Notes: generated by a model from the sequence alone, not told the origin. A stretch of 6,590 bases of DNA from Nitrospiraceae bacterium (GCA_005793285.1 SXPO01000086.1:1-6590), one strand, 5' to 3'; shown: positions 1 to 5,837, counted from the first letter of the stretch. Translations and numbers: made by a program.

Positions 1-196
1 CTTGAGAAAATGCAACTGCCTGGGAATCTTGATCCAATCCGATCAGCCTGGTGGCTCGACCAGAACGCTCCAGCAGCATTTCTGCATGCCCACTATATCC
101 CACCGTACAATCTAAAATGGTCACTGGCCGCTTAAAATCAAGCCAAAAAAAGACTTCATTGCCAAGTACTGGAACATGCCTTGAGTCCCTTGAAAT
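1..196 (-). CDS. rsmH: RsmH, 16S rRNA (cytosine-1402 N4) methyltransferase, N-terminal part (cut by left edge)
   Basis: RsmH (MraW) methylates N4 of C1402 in 16S rRNA with S-adenosylmethionine and is normally a front gene of the division/cell-wall (dcw) cluster. The 65 visible codons contain the family N-terminus HVPVLGNEV (residues 7-15), the SAM-binding loop LDCTVGYSGHAE (28-39, matching the family DxTxGxGGHS) and IGLDQD (52-57). The frame is closed upstream by TAG at 211-209, and between that stop and HVPVL there is no in-frame ATG, GTG or TTG. The best start is ATT at 196-194, with GGAGG at 207-203 and a 6-nt spacer; this gives the sequence M-SRDSRHVPVL, which is the usual family spacing. 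The ATG at 177-175 and the GTG at 203-201 are in other frames. Family assignment is firm and the ATT start is an inference. The gene is preceded by its own promoter and MraZ-type boxes rather than by mraZ. Confidence 0.9.
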   Translation of the reverse strand, partial: MSRDSRHVPVLGNEVFFWLDFKRPVTILDCTVGYSGHAEMLLERSGRATRLIGLDQDSQAVAFSQ

Positions 197-203
197 ATTA
201 CAC

Positions 204-228
204 CTCCACTATTATCCACTTTCACCCA
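204..228 (-). promoter_or_regulatory. Three MraZ-type boxes in the rsmH leader
   Basis: Reading the minus strand, TGGGT (228-224), TGGAT (218-214) and TGGAG (208-204) recur at exactly 10-bp intervals with GAAAG and AATAG between them. This matches the known MraZ operator architecture of TGGG-like, or AAAGTGG, repeats one helical turn apart. The boxes lie just downstream of the predicted transcription start, and the third overlaps the Shine-Dalgarno sequence of rsmH, so occupancy would block expression. No mraZ gene lies between the boxes and rsmH. The repeat pattern is seen directly; binding by MraZ is inferred. Confidence 0.75.
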
Positions 229-234
229 CACATG

Positions 235-252
235 GCCGGAGTATACTCCGGC
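235..252. repeat. 18-bp perfect palindrome over the rsmH -10
   Basis: GCCGGAGTATACTCCGGC is its own reverse complement with no loop and has the -10 hexamer TATACT at its centre on both strands. A loop-free 18-bp palindrome fits a dimeric-repressor site better than a terminator. It lies in the divergent gap between rsmH and the exported-protein gene, so it could serve either. A matching -35 is clear only for the rsmH direction; the plus-strand counterpart (219-224) is poor. Confidence 0.6.
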
Positions 253-267
253 AAATTCGGTTGTCAA
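240..267 (-). promoter_or_regulatory. Sigma-70-type promoter for rsmH
   Basis: The minus strand has a perfect -35 TTGACA (267-262), a 16-nt spacer and a -10 TATACT (245-240, five of six consensus bases). Transcription would start near 233, giving a leader of roughly 37 nt that contains the MraZ-type boxes and the Shine-Dalgarno sequence. The -10 lies inside the perfect palindrome at 235-252. Confidence 0.75.
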
Positions 268-349
268 TGGGGAATTTGACGCCGGTTATAGATTCATTCT
301 GTCAAAGGATCATGAGTGTGGAGAGGGGCCAAACGCGGAGAATGTGGCC

Positions 350-997
350 GTGCCTACTCCGCATTCGCCATCACAGCACAAGGCTCTCCTGCTCTCCCTC
401 GCCGTCCTTCTCTGGGCTTTTCTTACTCCTGGCGAGCCAACGGCAAAAGACTGCAATCCCGACAATCTGCTGAATCCCCCCGCCCCCATTTTTTGGTGCC
501 CTGGGAAGACCCAGGATCAGCAGATTGCAACCAAGCCTCATTCAGGTTGTCACCCGCTGCACGACTCACGGGCCGAGGAGTCCTTTCGAGAGAACATACG
601 AAAACAGGGCTACGACCTTCCAGATCTCGATCCCATAAAAATCATGGACTTGCAGAACGAGGCCGCGAAATTTTCCAATCGATACCGGAACTTTCTGTCC
701 TGTTGTTTACTCTCCGATGATGCTCCAAGCGAAATTATCGATTTGATCGACGAGGCGAACCATATTCTGAAGGCTGTTCAGCAAAAAGGTGTTTTCAACT
801 CAACTGGGTTCGGGGTCGGATCAGGAAATACAGGGCTTGGCGGTGGCGCTGGGGTAGCCCCAAAACTGGGGACGGTTGCCCGTCAATTCACTCTCAGCGA
901 GATCGTCGGCACCGTGGCGCGAGCGAGGAATGACTTACTGTCCCTCAAAGAACGGCTCGATAACTTGGCAACACTCAACAAGATGTCGACAAAATAG
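350..997 (+). CDS. Hypothetical exported protein
   Basis: I do not recognise this family. The 215-residue product starts with a polar stretch and Lys11, then a hydrophobic run (ALLLSLAVLLWAFL) followed by TPGEPTA, which reads as a Sec signal peptide cleaved near residue 32; there is no lipobox. The mature part has five cysteines (35, 50, 67, 118, 119), a helical, acidic middle (about 75-145), a flexible Gly-rich segment (about 150-175) and a charged, probably coiled-coil C-terminus. GTG at 350 is preferred because GGAG (337-340) lies 9 nt upstream; GTG at 344 is also in frame but only 3 nt from that motif. The gene is divergent from rsmH with an unclear promoter. The coiled coil seems to continue in another frame after the stop, so this protein may be truncated. 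The periplasmic location is inferred. Confidence 0.65.
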   Translation: MPTPHSPSQHKALLLSLAVLLWAFLTPGEPTAKDCNPDNLLNPPAPIFWCPGKTQDQQIATKPHSGCHPLHDSRAEESFRENIRKQGYDLPDLDPIKIMDLQNEAAKFSNRYRNFLSCCLLSDDAPSEIIDLIDEANHILKAVQQKGVFNSTGFGVGSGNTGLGGGAGVAPKLGTVARQFTLSEIVGTVARARNDLLSLKERLDNLATLNKMSTK

Positions 998-1008
998 ACT
1001 ATGAGTAA

Positions 1009-1170
1009 CGCGGCCTGGTCCGGCAGCAGATAGAAGACGAACGGGACGCGATCAAAAAAGAGTTCAACTCAAAGAAATCGCCAGCATCGGCGTCCACAGG
1101 CATGGACATTCAAGACACCACATTGCGCCCAAAGATCGGCGGAGAGATAGAAGACACCAATCTGCGCCGC
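1009..1170 (+). pseudogene. Possible frame-disrupted C-terminal extension of the exported protein
   Basis: Just after the stop at 995-997, the -1 frame reads IDYE, hits TAA (1006-1008), then continues as RGLVRQQIEDERDAIKKEF and on through a polar segment to DIQDTTLRPK and IGGEIEDTNLRR. This is charged, coiled-coil-like sequence of the same character as the upstream C-terminus (LLSLKERLDNLATLNK). One indel plus one nonsense change would join them. It runs into the tail of the convergent lipoprotein gene. It has no start with a ribosome binding site of its own. Coding origin is inferred only from composition and continuity. Confidence 0.35.
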
Positions 1171-2187
1171 CTATTTCTCAACCACCGACATAGGCTCCCA
1201 GGTCTCGCCAGCATCGCGGCTGCGGTACAGCCCGCTACCGTTCGTGCCAGCGTAGAAGAGCCTGGAGTCAGTCTCACTCTGGGCGAGCGATCGAATGTTT
1301 GTGGTCGAAAATCCGTTATTGAGCCTGTGCCACGTCGCGCCGCCATCCTCGCTCCGATGCACACCGTCCCGCCCGGCAAGATAGATCACACCTCTTTGGG
1401 TACGATCCAGCACCATCCCCATCAACATTTGATCTGCGAGTGATTCCGCTGCCCTCACCCAGGATTTCGCTCCATCAGTCGTCTTGTAAAATCCCGCCAG
1501 CGTCGCAGCATAGATCGTGTCCGGCTCGTAGGGATCGACATGGATCGACGTCACATTGAGCGCGCGAGACGTCTTGACCATGCCGGGCGGCACCAGCCCG
1601 TTATTGACCTTCTCCCAATGACCAGCGCCATCGACTGATTTGTATACGCCACCGCTGGTTCCCGCATAGAGAACGGCAGGCCTGGTCGGGTCCATTCCGA
1701 GCGTCACCACCATCAAGACTTCCTTCATCCCTTCCATTCGCTTCGTCCATTGCTCGCCACCGTTTTTCGTTTCAAACACGCCCATCGTCGTGGCAATGAA
1801 TAGATGCTGACTATCGGCAGGGTCGAACAAAAACTGATTGACGACTGACGTAATCGTGACATCATCCAATCCCGCGCGCATCGACATCCAGCGCTGCCCA
1901 CCATCATGGCTCTTGTAGACTGCATCGCCCTTCGTACCTGCGTAGACCGTGGCCGGATAGGCTGGATCGATCGCCATAGCAATCACACGGGAATAGCTCA
2001 TACCCCTGGAAAGGTTGGCCCAAGTCTGGCCGCCGTCACGGGTCTTATAGATGTAGTCGTTCGTAGCGACGTAAATGATGTCAGGATTCTTGGGATGAAG
2101 CTGAATGACGACGATCGGATCGCTGCGATTGCAGCCCACCAACGGCAATCCAATGAGAAACAACAGGAGGCCGACGAGCCTTTTCAT
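1171..2187 (-). CDS. Lipoprotein with seven Asp-box (BNR/Vps10-type) repeats, predicted beta-propeller
   Basis: The 338-residue product opens with a lipoprotein signal: MKRL, a hydrophobic stretch and the lipobox LVGC (16-19) with Cys19 as the acylated residue. Asn at +2 does not signal inner-membrane retention, so outer-membrane anchoring is likely if Lol rules apply. Seven Asp-box motifs of the form S/T-x-D-x-G-x-x-W follow at 48-56, 92-100, 139-147, 183-191, 235-243, 278-286 and 322-330. Each blade also has an IYVAT- or VYAGT-like strand before it. Seven blades suggest a closed propeller like the Vps10/sortilin, YCF48 and BNR-repeat groups. Such repeats do not by themselves give an activity, and I see no sialidase active-site signature, so the role (assembly scaffold or binding protein) is open. 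ATG at 2187 gives the signal peptide directly but has only a weak GGA upstream. It lies 62 nt after yajQ on the same strand and could be co-transcribed. Confidence 0.85.
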   Translation of the reverse strand: MKRLVGLLLFLIGLPLVGCNRSDPIVVIQLHPKNPDIIYVATNDYIYKTRDGGQTWANLSRGMSYSRVIAMAIDPAYPATVYAGTKGDAVYKSHDGGQRWMSMRAGLDDVTITSVVNQFLFDPADSQHLFIATTMGVFETKNGGEQWTKRMEGMKEVLMVVTLGMDPTRPAVLYAGTSGGVYKSVDGAGHWEKVNNGLVPPGMVKTSRALNVTSIHVDPYEPDTIYAATLAGFYKTTDGAKSWVRAAESLADQMLMGMVLDRTQRGVIYLAGRDGVHRSEDGGATWHRLNNGFSTTNIRSLAQSETDSRLFYAGTNGSGLYRSRDAGETWEPMSVVEK

Positions 2188-2249
2188 AAAGTCCGGCGGA
2201 GCAACAAATAGGGAATCTGATGAATGAGCGCGTTTCCGGCCGTCGAAGC

Positions 2250-2747
2250 CTATCGATAGTTAGTAAATTGCAGATCGATGCCGAAATCTTTGCCTTTGAG
2301 AAAGACGATCGCCCCTTGCAAATCGTCTTTACTCTTACTCAACACCCGCACCTGTTCGCCCTGAATTTGCGCCTGCACCTTCAATTTTGATTCCTTGATT
2401 GCCTTCGTAATCTCTTTGGCCTTTTCTGCCGCGAGTCCGCTCTGAATCTTCGCCGTCTGCCGCACGGTTCCGCTTAAGGCCGGCTCCACAGCCCCGTAGT
2501 CGAACGCCTTCAGCGATACCCCACGTTTCACGCATTTGTTCTTGATGATCTCCTGCACCGCATTCAGCTTATAGTCGTCATCCGACACCACCACCAACTC
2601 CTTCTCTTTTTCCTTCAGCGTGATCTCCGTCTTCGAGTCCTTGAAGTCGAAGCGCTGTTTGATCTCCTTCGTCGCTTGATCCAACGCATTCTTCAACTCC
2701 TGCATGTTCACTTCCGATACCACATCGAACGAAAACTGATCAGCCAC
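2250..2747 (-). CDS. yajQ: YajQ family cyclic-di-GMP-binding protein (UPF0234)
   Basis: This 165-residue product matches YajQ along its whole length: N-terminal MADQFSFDVVSEVNMQEL, QRFDFKDSK (31-39), the KVQAQIQGEQVRV segment (123-135) and the C-terminal LQFTNYR (159-165). YajQ is cytosolic, with two ferredoxin-like domains; members bind cyclic di-GMP, and in Xanthomonas one acts as an effector with a transcription regulator. Whether this one binds the nucleotide cannot be read from the sequence. I chose GTG at 2747-2745 because GGAGG (2757-2753) sits 5 nt upstream and the family N-terminus begins exactly there. An upstream ATG at 2825 would add 26 residues foreign to the family and cross the inverted-repeat unit. 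It lies between cstA (gap about 140 bp) and the lipoprotein gene, all on one strand. Confidence 0.93.
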   Translation of the reverse strand: MADQFSFDVVSEVNMQELKNALDQATKEIKQRFDFKDSKTEITLKEKEKELVVVSDDDYKLNAVQEIIKNKCVKRGVSLKAFDYGAVEPALSGTVRQTAKIQSGLAAEKAKEITKAIKESKLKVQAQIQGEQVRVLSKSKDDLQGAIVFLKGKDFGIDLQFTNYR

Positions 2748-2776
2748 AACATCCTCCTTCTTCCATATATAAGTAG

Positions 2777-2887
2777 GGCGGCATGGTCGATCTCCCACTG
2801 CGCGCATGCACCGAGCACTGCCCACTATTCATATTTCGATTGATCCGTGTGCGCGGGGCGCGAGCAAGGGAGATTGACCATGCCGCC
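2777..2887. repeat. 111-bp unit bounded by 20-bp inverted repeats between cstA and yajQ
   Basis: The left arm (2777-2796) and the reverse complement of the right arm (2868-2887) agree at 19 of 20 positions; both read GGCGGCATGGTC, then G/A, then ATCTCCC. A 71-bp interior (2797-2867) has GC-rich parts next to each arm and an AT-rich centre. The right arm ends one base before the cstA stop codon and the left arm lies 20 bp before the yajQ Shine-Dalgarno sequence. It could fold as a long hairpin in a cstA-yajQ transcript, or be a miniature mobile element. No flanking target duplication is evident and no U-run follows, so a standard terminator is unlikely. Confidence 0.7.
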
Positions 2888-2888
2888 A

Positions 2889-4895
2889 TCAACAACACCC
2901 TGTCCCATGCGGCAACTTAAACCCCTTCTCCTCATCGAGCCGAATCGCCGTTTGCACCTGTCCCGCCGACCCACCTCCAGCCGTCACCACCACTTCACTG
3001 CTCGTAAATGGCTTCTTCAGCACCAGGTAGCCATACCACTGTCTCATGCTGTCGCTCAAGACGAGCACCCCCAAAATCGCTACCGCTGCGACTAATGCCG
3101 CATCCAGATAGAGCGGAAATGACTGTTCTGCAACTACCGTCCCGGCCTTTTTCAGGAACATCCAGAACATCTCATAGGACCCGGTCAATGTGATCGTCCC
3201 CACAAAAAACATCGGGACCACTGTCACCCACAAATAGGATGACTTCCACATCTTGATCAACACCGTCGTCCCGATGCAGAGCGCCAACGTCCCCAGCAAC
3301 TGGTTTGCCGCGCCGAACATCGGCCAGATCGTCGAAATATTCCCCGTCCCGATCAAATAGGCCCAAGCCCCGACCACCAGGCTGCTGCTCAGAAGCACAC
3401 CAGGCCACCAGTTCATCCGGCGAAAGGGCGCATAGACCCGCCCCGCCATCTCTTGAATAAGATAGCGCGCTACACGAGTGCCCGTATCGATTGTCGTGAG
3501 GATGAAGAGGGCCTCGAACACCAGAGCAAATTGATACCAATAGGCCATCAGCCCGGCCATGCCTGGCAGCGCCGCGAAGATCGAGGCCATGCCGACGGCC
3601 AAGGACACAGCACCGCCTGGTCTCCCGGCTACATCCACCTCAACCATCTGTGACAACTCGGCAATTCGCGCCGGCGCAAAGCCCATCGCAGTCAGTGCAT
3701 CGGCGCCTAACGTCGTATTAATCGCCAGATAGTCGCCAGGAATCAGCACGGACGCTGCAATCAACGCCATCACGCCGACGAAACTTTCCAACAGCATCGC
3801 TGCATAGCCCACCACCGCCTGAGACTCCTGCTCGATCATCTTCGGCGTCGTACCGGAGGACACCAGCGAGTGAAAGCCCGACACAGCCCCACAGGCGATC
3901 GTGATGAAGAGAAACGGGAACAGCGTCCCTGAAATGATCGGCCCGCCTCCATTGGCAAAAGCCGTGACCCGCGGCATTTCAATCGTCGGCGCCATGAGGA
4001 TCACACCGAATCCAAGCAGAAACACCACACCAAGTTTCATAAAGGTACTGAGATACCCGCGCGGCACCAGCAACATCCAGCCCGGCAGCACTGAGGCGAG
4101 AAAACCGTACCCGGCCAGCAACCATACCAACGCCGGCTTGTCGAACTCGAAAAACCCGCCATAGGACGACTGCGCGACGACACGGCCACACAACACCGCA
4201 GCAATCAACAGGACCACGCCGAGAATCGACACTTCCATCACCGCGCCAGGGCGAAACTTCTGGAGATAGAACCCCATCATAAAGCCGATGGGAATCGTCA
4301 TCGCGATCGTGAACGTGCCCCAGGCGTTATGAAACAGCGCATTCACCACCGCGAAACCCAGTCCTGCCAGTGCCACCACCACGATAAAGAGCACCGCCAC
4401 CGCCGTGGCCATGCCGGTGACAGACCCAAGTTCATCATGCGCGATTTCAGGCAGCGATCGCCCATTCCGCCGCATCGAGGCCACAAGGATAATGAAGTCT
4501 TGCACCGCCCCCGCCAGCACCGCACCAATCACCAGCCAGAGGAACCCAGGCAAAAATCCGAACTGTGCCGCCAGTACCGGTCCCAATAAGGGGCCAGCCC
4601 CGGCAATCGCGGCAAAATGATGGCCAAACAGAACCACTTTGTTGGTGGGGTGAAAATTCACGCCGTCATTCAGCCGCACGGCAGGAGTAACATGCTGGTT
4701 ATTGAGTTCGACCACCTGCCTGGCGAGCCACCGGCCATAGAACCGATAGGCCAGGACATAGATGCAGCCCGCCGCCACAACAAGCCAGAGACCGTTTACT
4801 TTCTCAGTTGGATTGACGAAACCAGTCACGTGGGCAAGCGCGAGTGCGCCAAGGAGGGAGAGCAGCACCCATAGCAGATTCACCGCCGCTTTCAT
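2889..4895 (-). CDS. cstA: CstA family carbon starvation protein (pyruvate/peptide transporter)
   Basis: CstA proteins are inner-membrane transporters; Escherichia coli CstA and BtsT take up peptides and/or pyruvate during nutrient limitation. Starting at ATG 4895-4893 the product has 668 residues, close to the usual 600-720. Many hydrophobic segments run from LLWVLLSLLGALAL near the start to AALVAAVAILGVLVL near residue 605. Family signatures are GHHFAAIAGAGPLLGP (91-106), QDF (132-134), MRRNGRSLPEIAHDELG (141-157), SGFHSLVSSGTTPKMI (339-354) and WPMFGAANQLL (524-534). The chosen start has AGGA 9 nt upstream and leads straight into the first membrane helix. An in-frame ATG at 4904 overlaps that motif, and the ATG at 4994 would add an unrelated 33 residues reaching into the upstream gap. 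The tail ends in a short Gly/Cys-rich stretch. No clear promoter of its own was found. Transport substrate is inferred from the family. Confidence 0.95.
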   Translation of the reverse strand: MKAAVNLLWVLLSLLGALALAHVTGFVNPTEKVNGLWLVVAAGCIYVLAYRFYGRWLARQVVELNNQHVTPAVRLNDGVNFHPTNKVVLFGHHFAAIAGAGPLLGPVLAAQFGFLPGFLWLVIGAVLAGAVQDFIILVASMRRNGRSLPEIAHDELGSVTGMATAVAVLFIVVVALAGLGFAVVNALFHNAWGTFTIAMTIPIGFMMGFYLQKFRPGAVMEVSILGVVLLIAAVLCGRVVAQSSYGGFFEFDKPALVWLLAGYGFLASVLPGWMLLVPRGYLSTFMKLGVVFLLGFGVILMAPTIEMPRVTAFANGGGPIISGTLFPFLFITIACGAVSGFHSLVSSGTTPKMIEQESQAVVGYAAMLLESFVGVMALIAASVLIPGDYLAINTTLGADALTAMGFAPARIAELSQMVEVDVAGRPGGAVSLAVGMASIFAALPGMAGLMAYWYQFALVFEALFILTTIDTGTRVARYLIQEMAGRVYAPFRRMNWWPGVLLSSSLVVGAWAYLIGTGNISTIWPMFGAANQLLGTLALCIGTTVLIKMWKSSYLWVTVVPMFFVGTITLTGSYEMFWMFLKKAGTVVAEQSFPLYLDAALVAAVAILGVLVLSDSMRQWYGYLVLKKPFTSSEVVVTAGGGSAGQVQTAIRLDEEKGFKLPHGTGCC

Positions 4896-5004
4896 GCGCG
4901 GCATCCTAGCATAGGTGAAACAGGCGGGAGCAACCTTTCCTTCTTGCGAAGACTTCTTGACACTACGTACATGCAGAGAGGTAAAGCAGCACAAGGAGTG
5001 CTCA

Positions 5005-5310
5005 ATGAAACAAATAGTGGCCTCTTTTTCTGTCTCGCCAAGAATACTCGATCATCTAGGTATCGCCGCATATAACAGTTTGCGAAAGTGCCTGGCCGAA
5101 CTTGCGGCCAATTCTTACGATGCAACGAGTCTCTCGATAAGTCTGCCAGATTCAATCGGTGAGAGCCCATTCATCGACATGAAGGACAATGGAGTTGGGA
5201 TATCCCCGATAAGGATGTGTGCGAAAGTTACCTCTTCATTGGGCGAACGAAACCGGGAGCGCATAGCATATGACGCGGACAAAGAGCTGACGGCAGGGCA
5301 AGAAACTTGA
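5005..5310 (+). pseudogene. GHKL-type ATPase gene, N-terminal remnant with two frame-shifting indels
   Basis: The remnant begins at ATG 5005 with a strong AAGGAG 6 nt upstream. It carries the first half of a GHKL (Hsp90/MORC/histidine-kinase-like) ATP-binding fold: the N-box AELAANSYDA (31-40, Glu32 and Asn36) and the G1 box MKDNGVGIS (59-67). Intact relatives continue with a lid region and a Gly-rich box, then several hundred residues. Here the expected continuation, DKDVCESYLFIGRTK, is in another frame: one base appears lost at the C tract 5204-5207 and one gained at 5253-5254. This restores the first frame as RERIAYDADKEL, and the frame stops at 5308-5310. The G2 box and everything after it are absent, so no working ATPase can be made. 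TTGACA at 4957-4962 upstream could be a -35, but its -10 is poor. The original function is unknown; some such ATPases occur in defence and mobile loci, which is only context. Confidence 0.75.
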
Positions 5311-5311
5311 A

Positions 5312-5535
5312 TTATTGGCGGGAATGCTTTCGAAAGAACTCTGCGATGGCCGGTTTGTCGATCTGTCCCTGAGCCGCCTTCAAGACGAGGGGCTCAAAAA
5401 TTGATTCATCGGCATACCGATCACAGACCGTAACAGCTCGACATCTCGTACTCCCAGACTACCACCATACCGTTCAATCTGGTCGGCATGGATTTCGATA
5501 ACATCCTCCACTGAGAGAAATCGCGGCTCAGTCAT
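5312..5535 (-). pseudogene. doc: Doc (death-on-curing, Fic-fold) toxin, internally deleted
   Basis: From ATG 5535 the first frame gives a Doc-family N-terminus (MTEPRFLSVEDVIEIH, then QIERYGGSLGVRDVELLRS) and stops at 5382-5380 after 51 residues. In another frame, from about 5422 to the TAA at 5314-5312, lies a typical Doc C-terminus: DRYADESIFEPLVLKAAQG, then KPAIAEFFRKH. Doc proteins are about 125-135 residues, so roughly 60 central residues are missing, including the Fic-type motif HPFxDGNKR that catalyses phosphorylation of elongation factor Tu in characterised Doc. The toxin must be inactive. The start lies 3 nt after the antitoxin stop, as in a two-gene operon, and its GGAG-type signal would be within the antitoxin gene end. 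The deletion junction is near 5420-5435. Confidence 0.85.
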
Positions 5536-5538
5536 GGG

Positions 5539-5763
5539 CTAGGCCAGCCTTTTCAGCATCTTTCCATACCTGCGATTGCCCTCCTCCAGCGCCGCGTGGA
5601 ATTTCTTTTGGCGAGCTGCATCACGCTCAGGCGTCACGATGAGGCATTTGCCGTCTGTCTTGATGTTGAGCGGCGTCTCGGCGTCAATCTCCAACAGATC
5701 GAGCACCCCTCGATCGATGACGAGGGCCAGGCTGTTGCCGTGCTTGGTCAATTTCTTGATCAT
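5539..5763 (-). CDS. AbrB/MazE/SpoVT-type antitoxin
   Basis: This 74-residue protein has the swapped-hairpin DNA-binding fold of AbrB/MazE antitoxins: IKKLTKHGNSLALVID (2-17), then LEIDAETPLNIKTDGKCLIV (24-43). A charged helical tail (about 46-74, ERDAARQKKFHAALEEGNRR) follows, the part that normally contacts the toxin. ATG at 5763 is supported by GAGGAGGAG directly upstream; in-frame ATGs further up (to 5940) would add unrelated sequence across the promoter. It is the first gene of an antitoxin-toxin pair with doc, 3 nt apart. The reading frame is intact although the toxin is broken. Autorepression through the inverted repeat at 5811-5837 is likely for the family but unproven here. Confidence 0.88.
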   Translation of the reverse strand: MIKKLTKHGNSLALVIDRGVLDLLEIDAETPLNIKTDGKCLIVTPERDAARQKKFHAALEEGNRRYGKMLKRLA

Positions 5764-5797
5764 GGACTCCTCCTCATTGGTACTACAATGTGTCCAC

Positions 5798-5826
5798 ATC
5801 ATAGCACCATGTTCCAATCCGGTAAA
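5798..5826 (-). promoter_or_regulatory. Promoter of the antitoxin-toxin pair
   Basis: Minus strand: -35 TTTACC (5826-5821, four of six consensus bases), a 17-nt spacer and -10 TATGAT (5803-5798, five of six). Transcription would start near 5791, about 28 nt before the antitoxin ATG. The -35 lies inside the inverted repeat. Confidence 0.55.
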
Positions 5827-5837
5827 CCGGCTGGAAC
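5811..5837. repeat. Inverted repeat, likely antitoxin operator
   Basis: GTTCCA-AT-CCGGT, a 2-nt AA centre, then ACCGG-C-TGGAAC: two arms pairing over 11 bases apart from one AT/C difference. It spans the -35 and the upstream half of the spacer of the antitoxin promoter, the usual place for an autorepression site. No T-run follows on either strand, which argues against a terminator. Confidence 0.6.

Noticed and set aside
51..473. Plus-strand open frame of 140 codons
   Set aside because: It is antisense to the clear RsmH N-terminus and then overlaps the exported-protein gene in another frame; its translation shows no family features.
1102..1443. Plus-strand frame starting MDIQDTT as a separate gene
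   Set aside because: It has no ribosome binding site and most of it is antisense to the Asp-box lipoprotein; only its first part is considered, as a tail remnant.
2748..2825. Longer YajQ start at 2825
   Set aside because: The added 26 residues do not resemble YajQ and would be encoded by the inverted-repeat unit; GTG at 2747 has a far better ribosome binding site.
3172..3540. Minus-strand 122-codon frame inside cstA
   Set aside because: It is an alternative frame of cstA, whose own frame has continuous family similarity here.
4896..4994. Longer CstA start at 4994
   Set aside because: The extra residues are polar and unlike the family, and lie in the divergent gap opposite the GHKL promoter region; ATG 4895 precedes the first membrane helix.
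4896..5004. Promoter for cstA (TATGCT at 4913-4908)
   Set aside because: It overlaps the cstA ribosome binding site region and has no acceptable -35 at the right distance.
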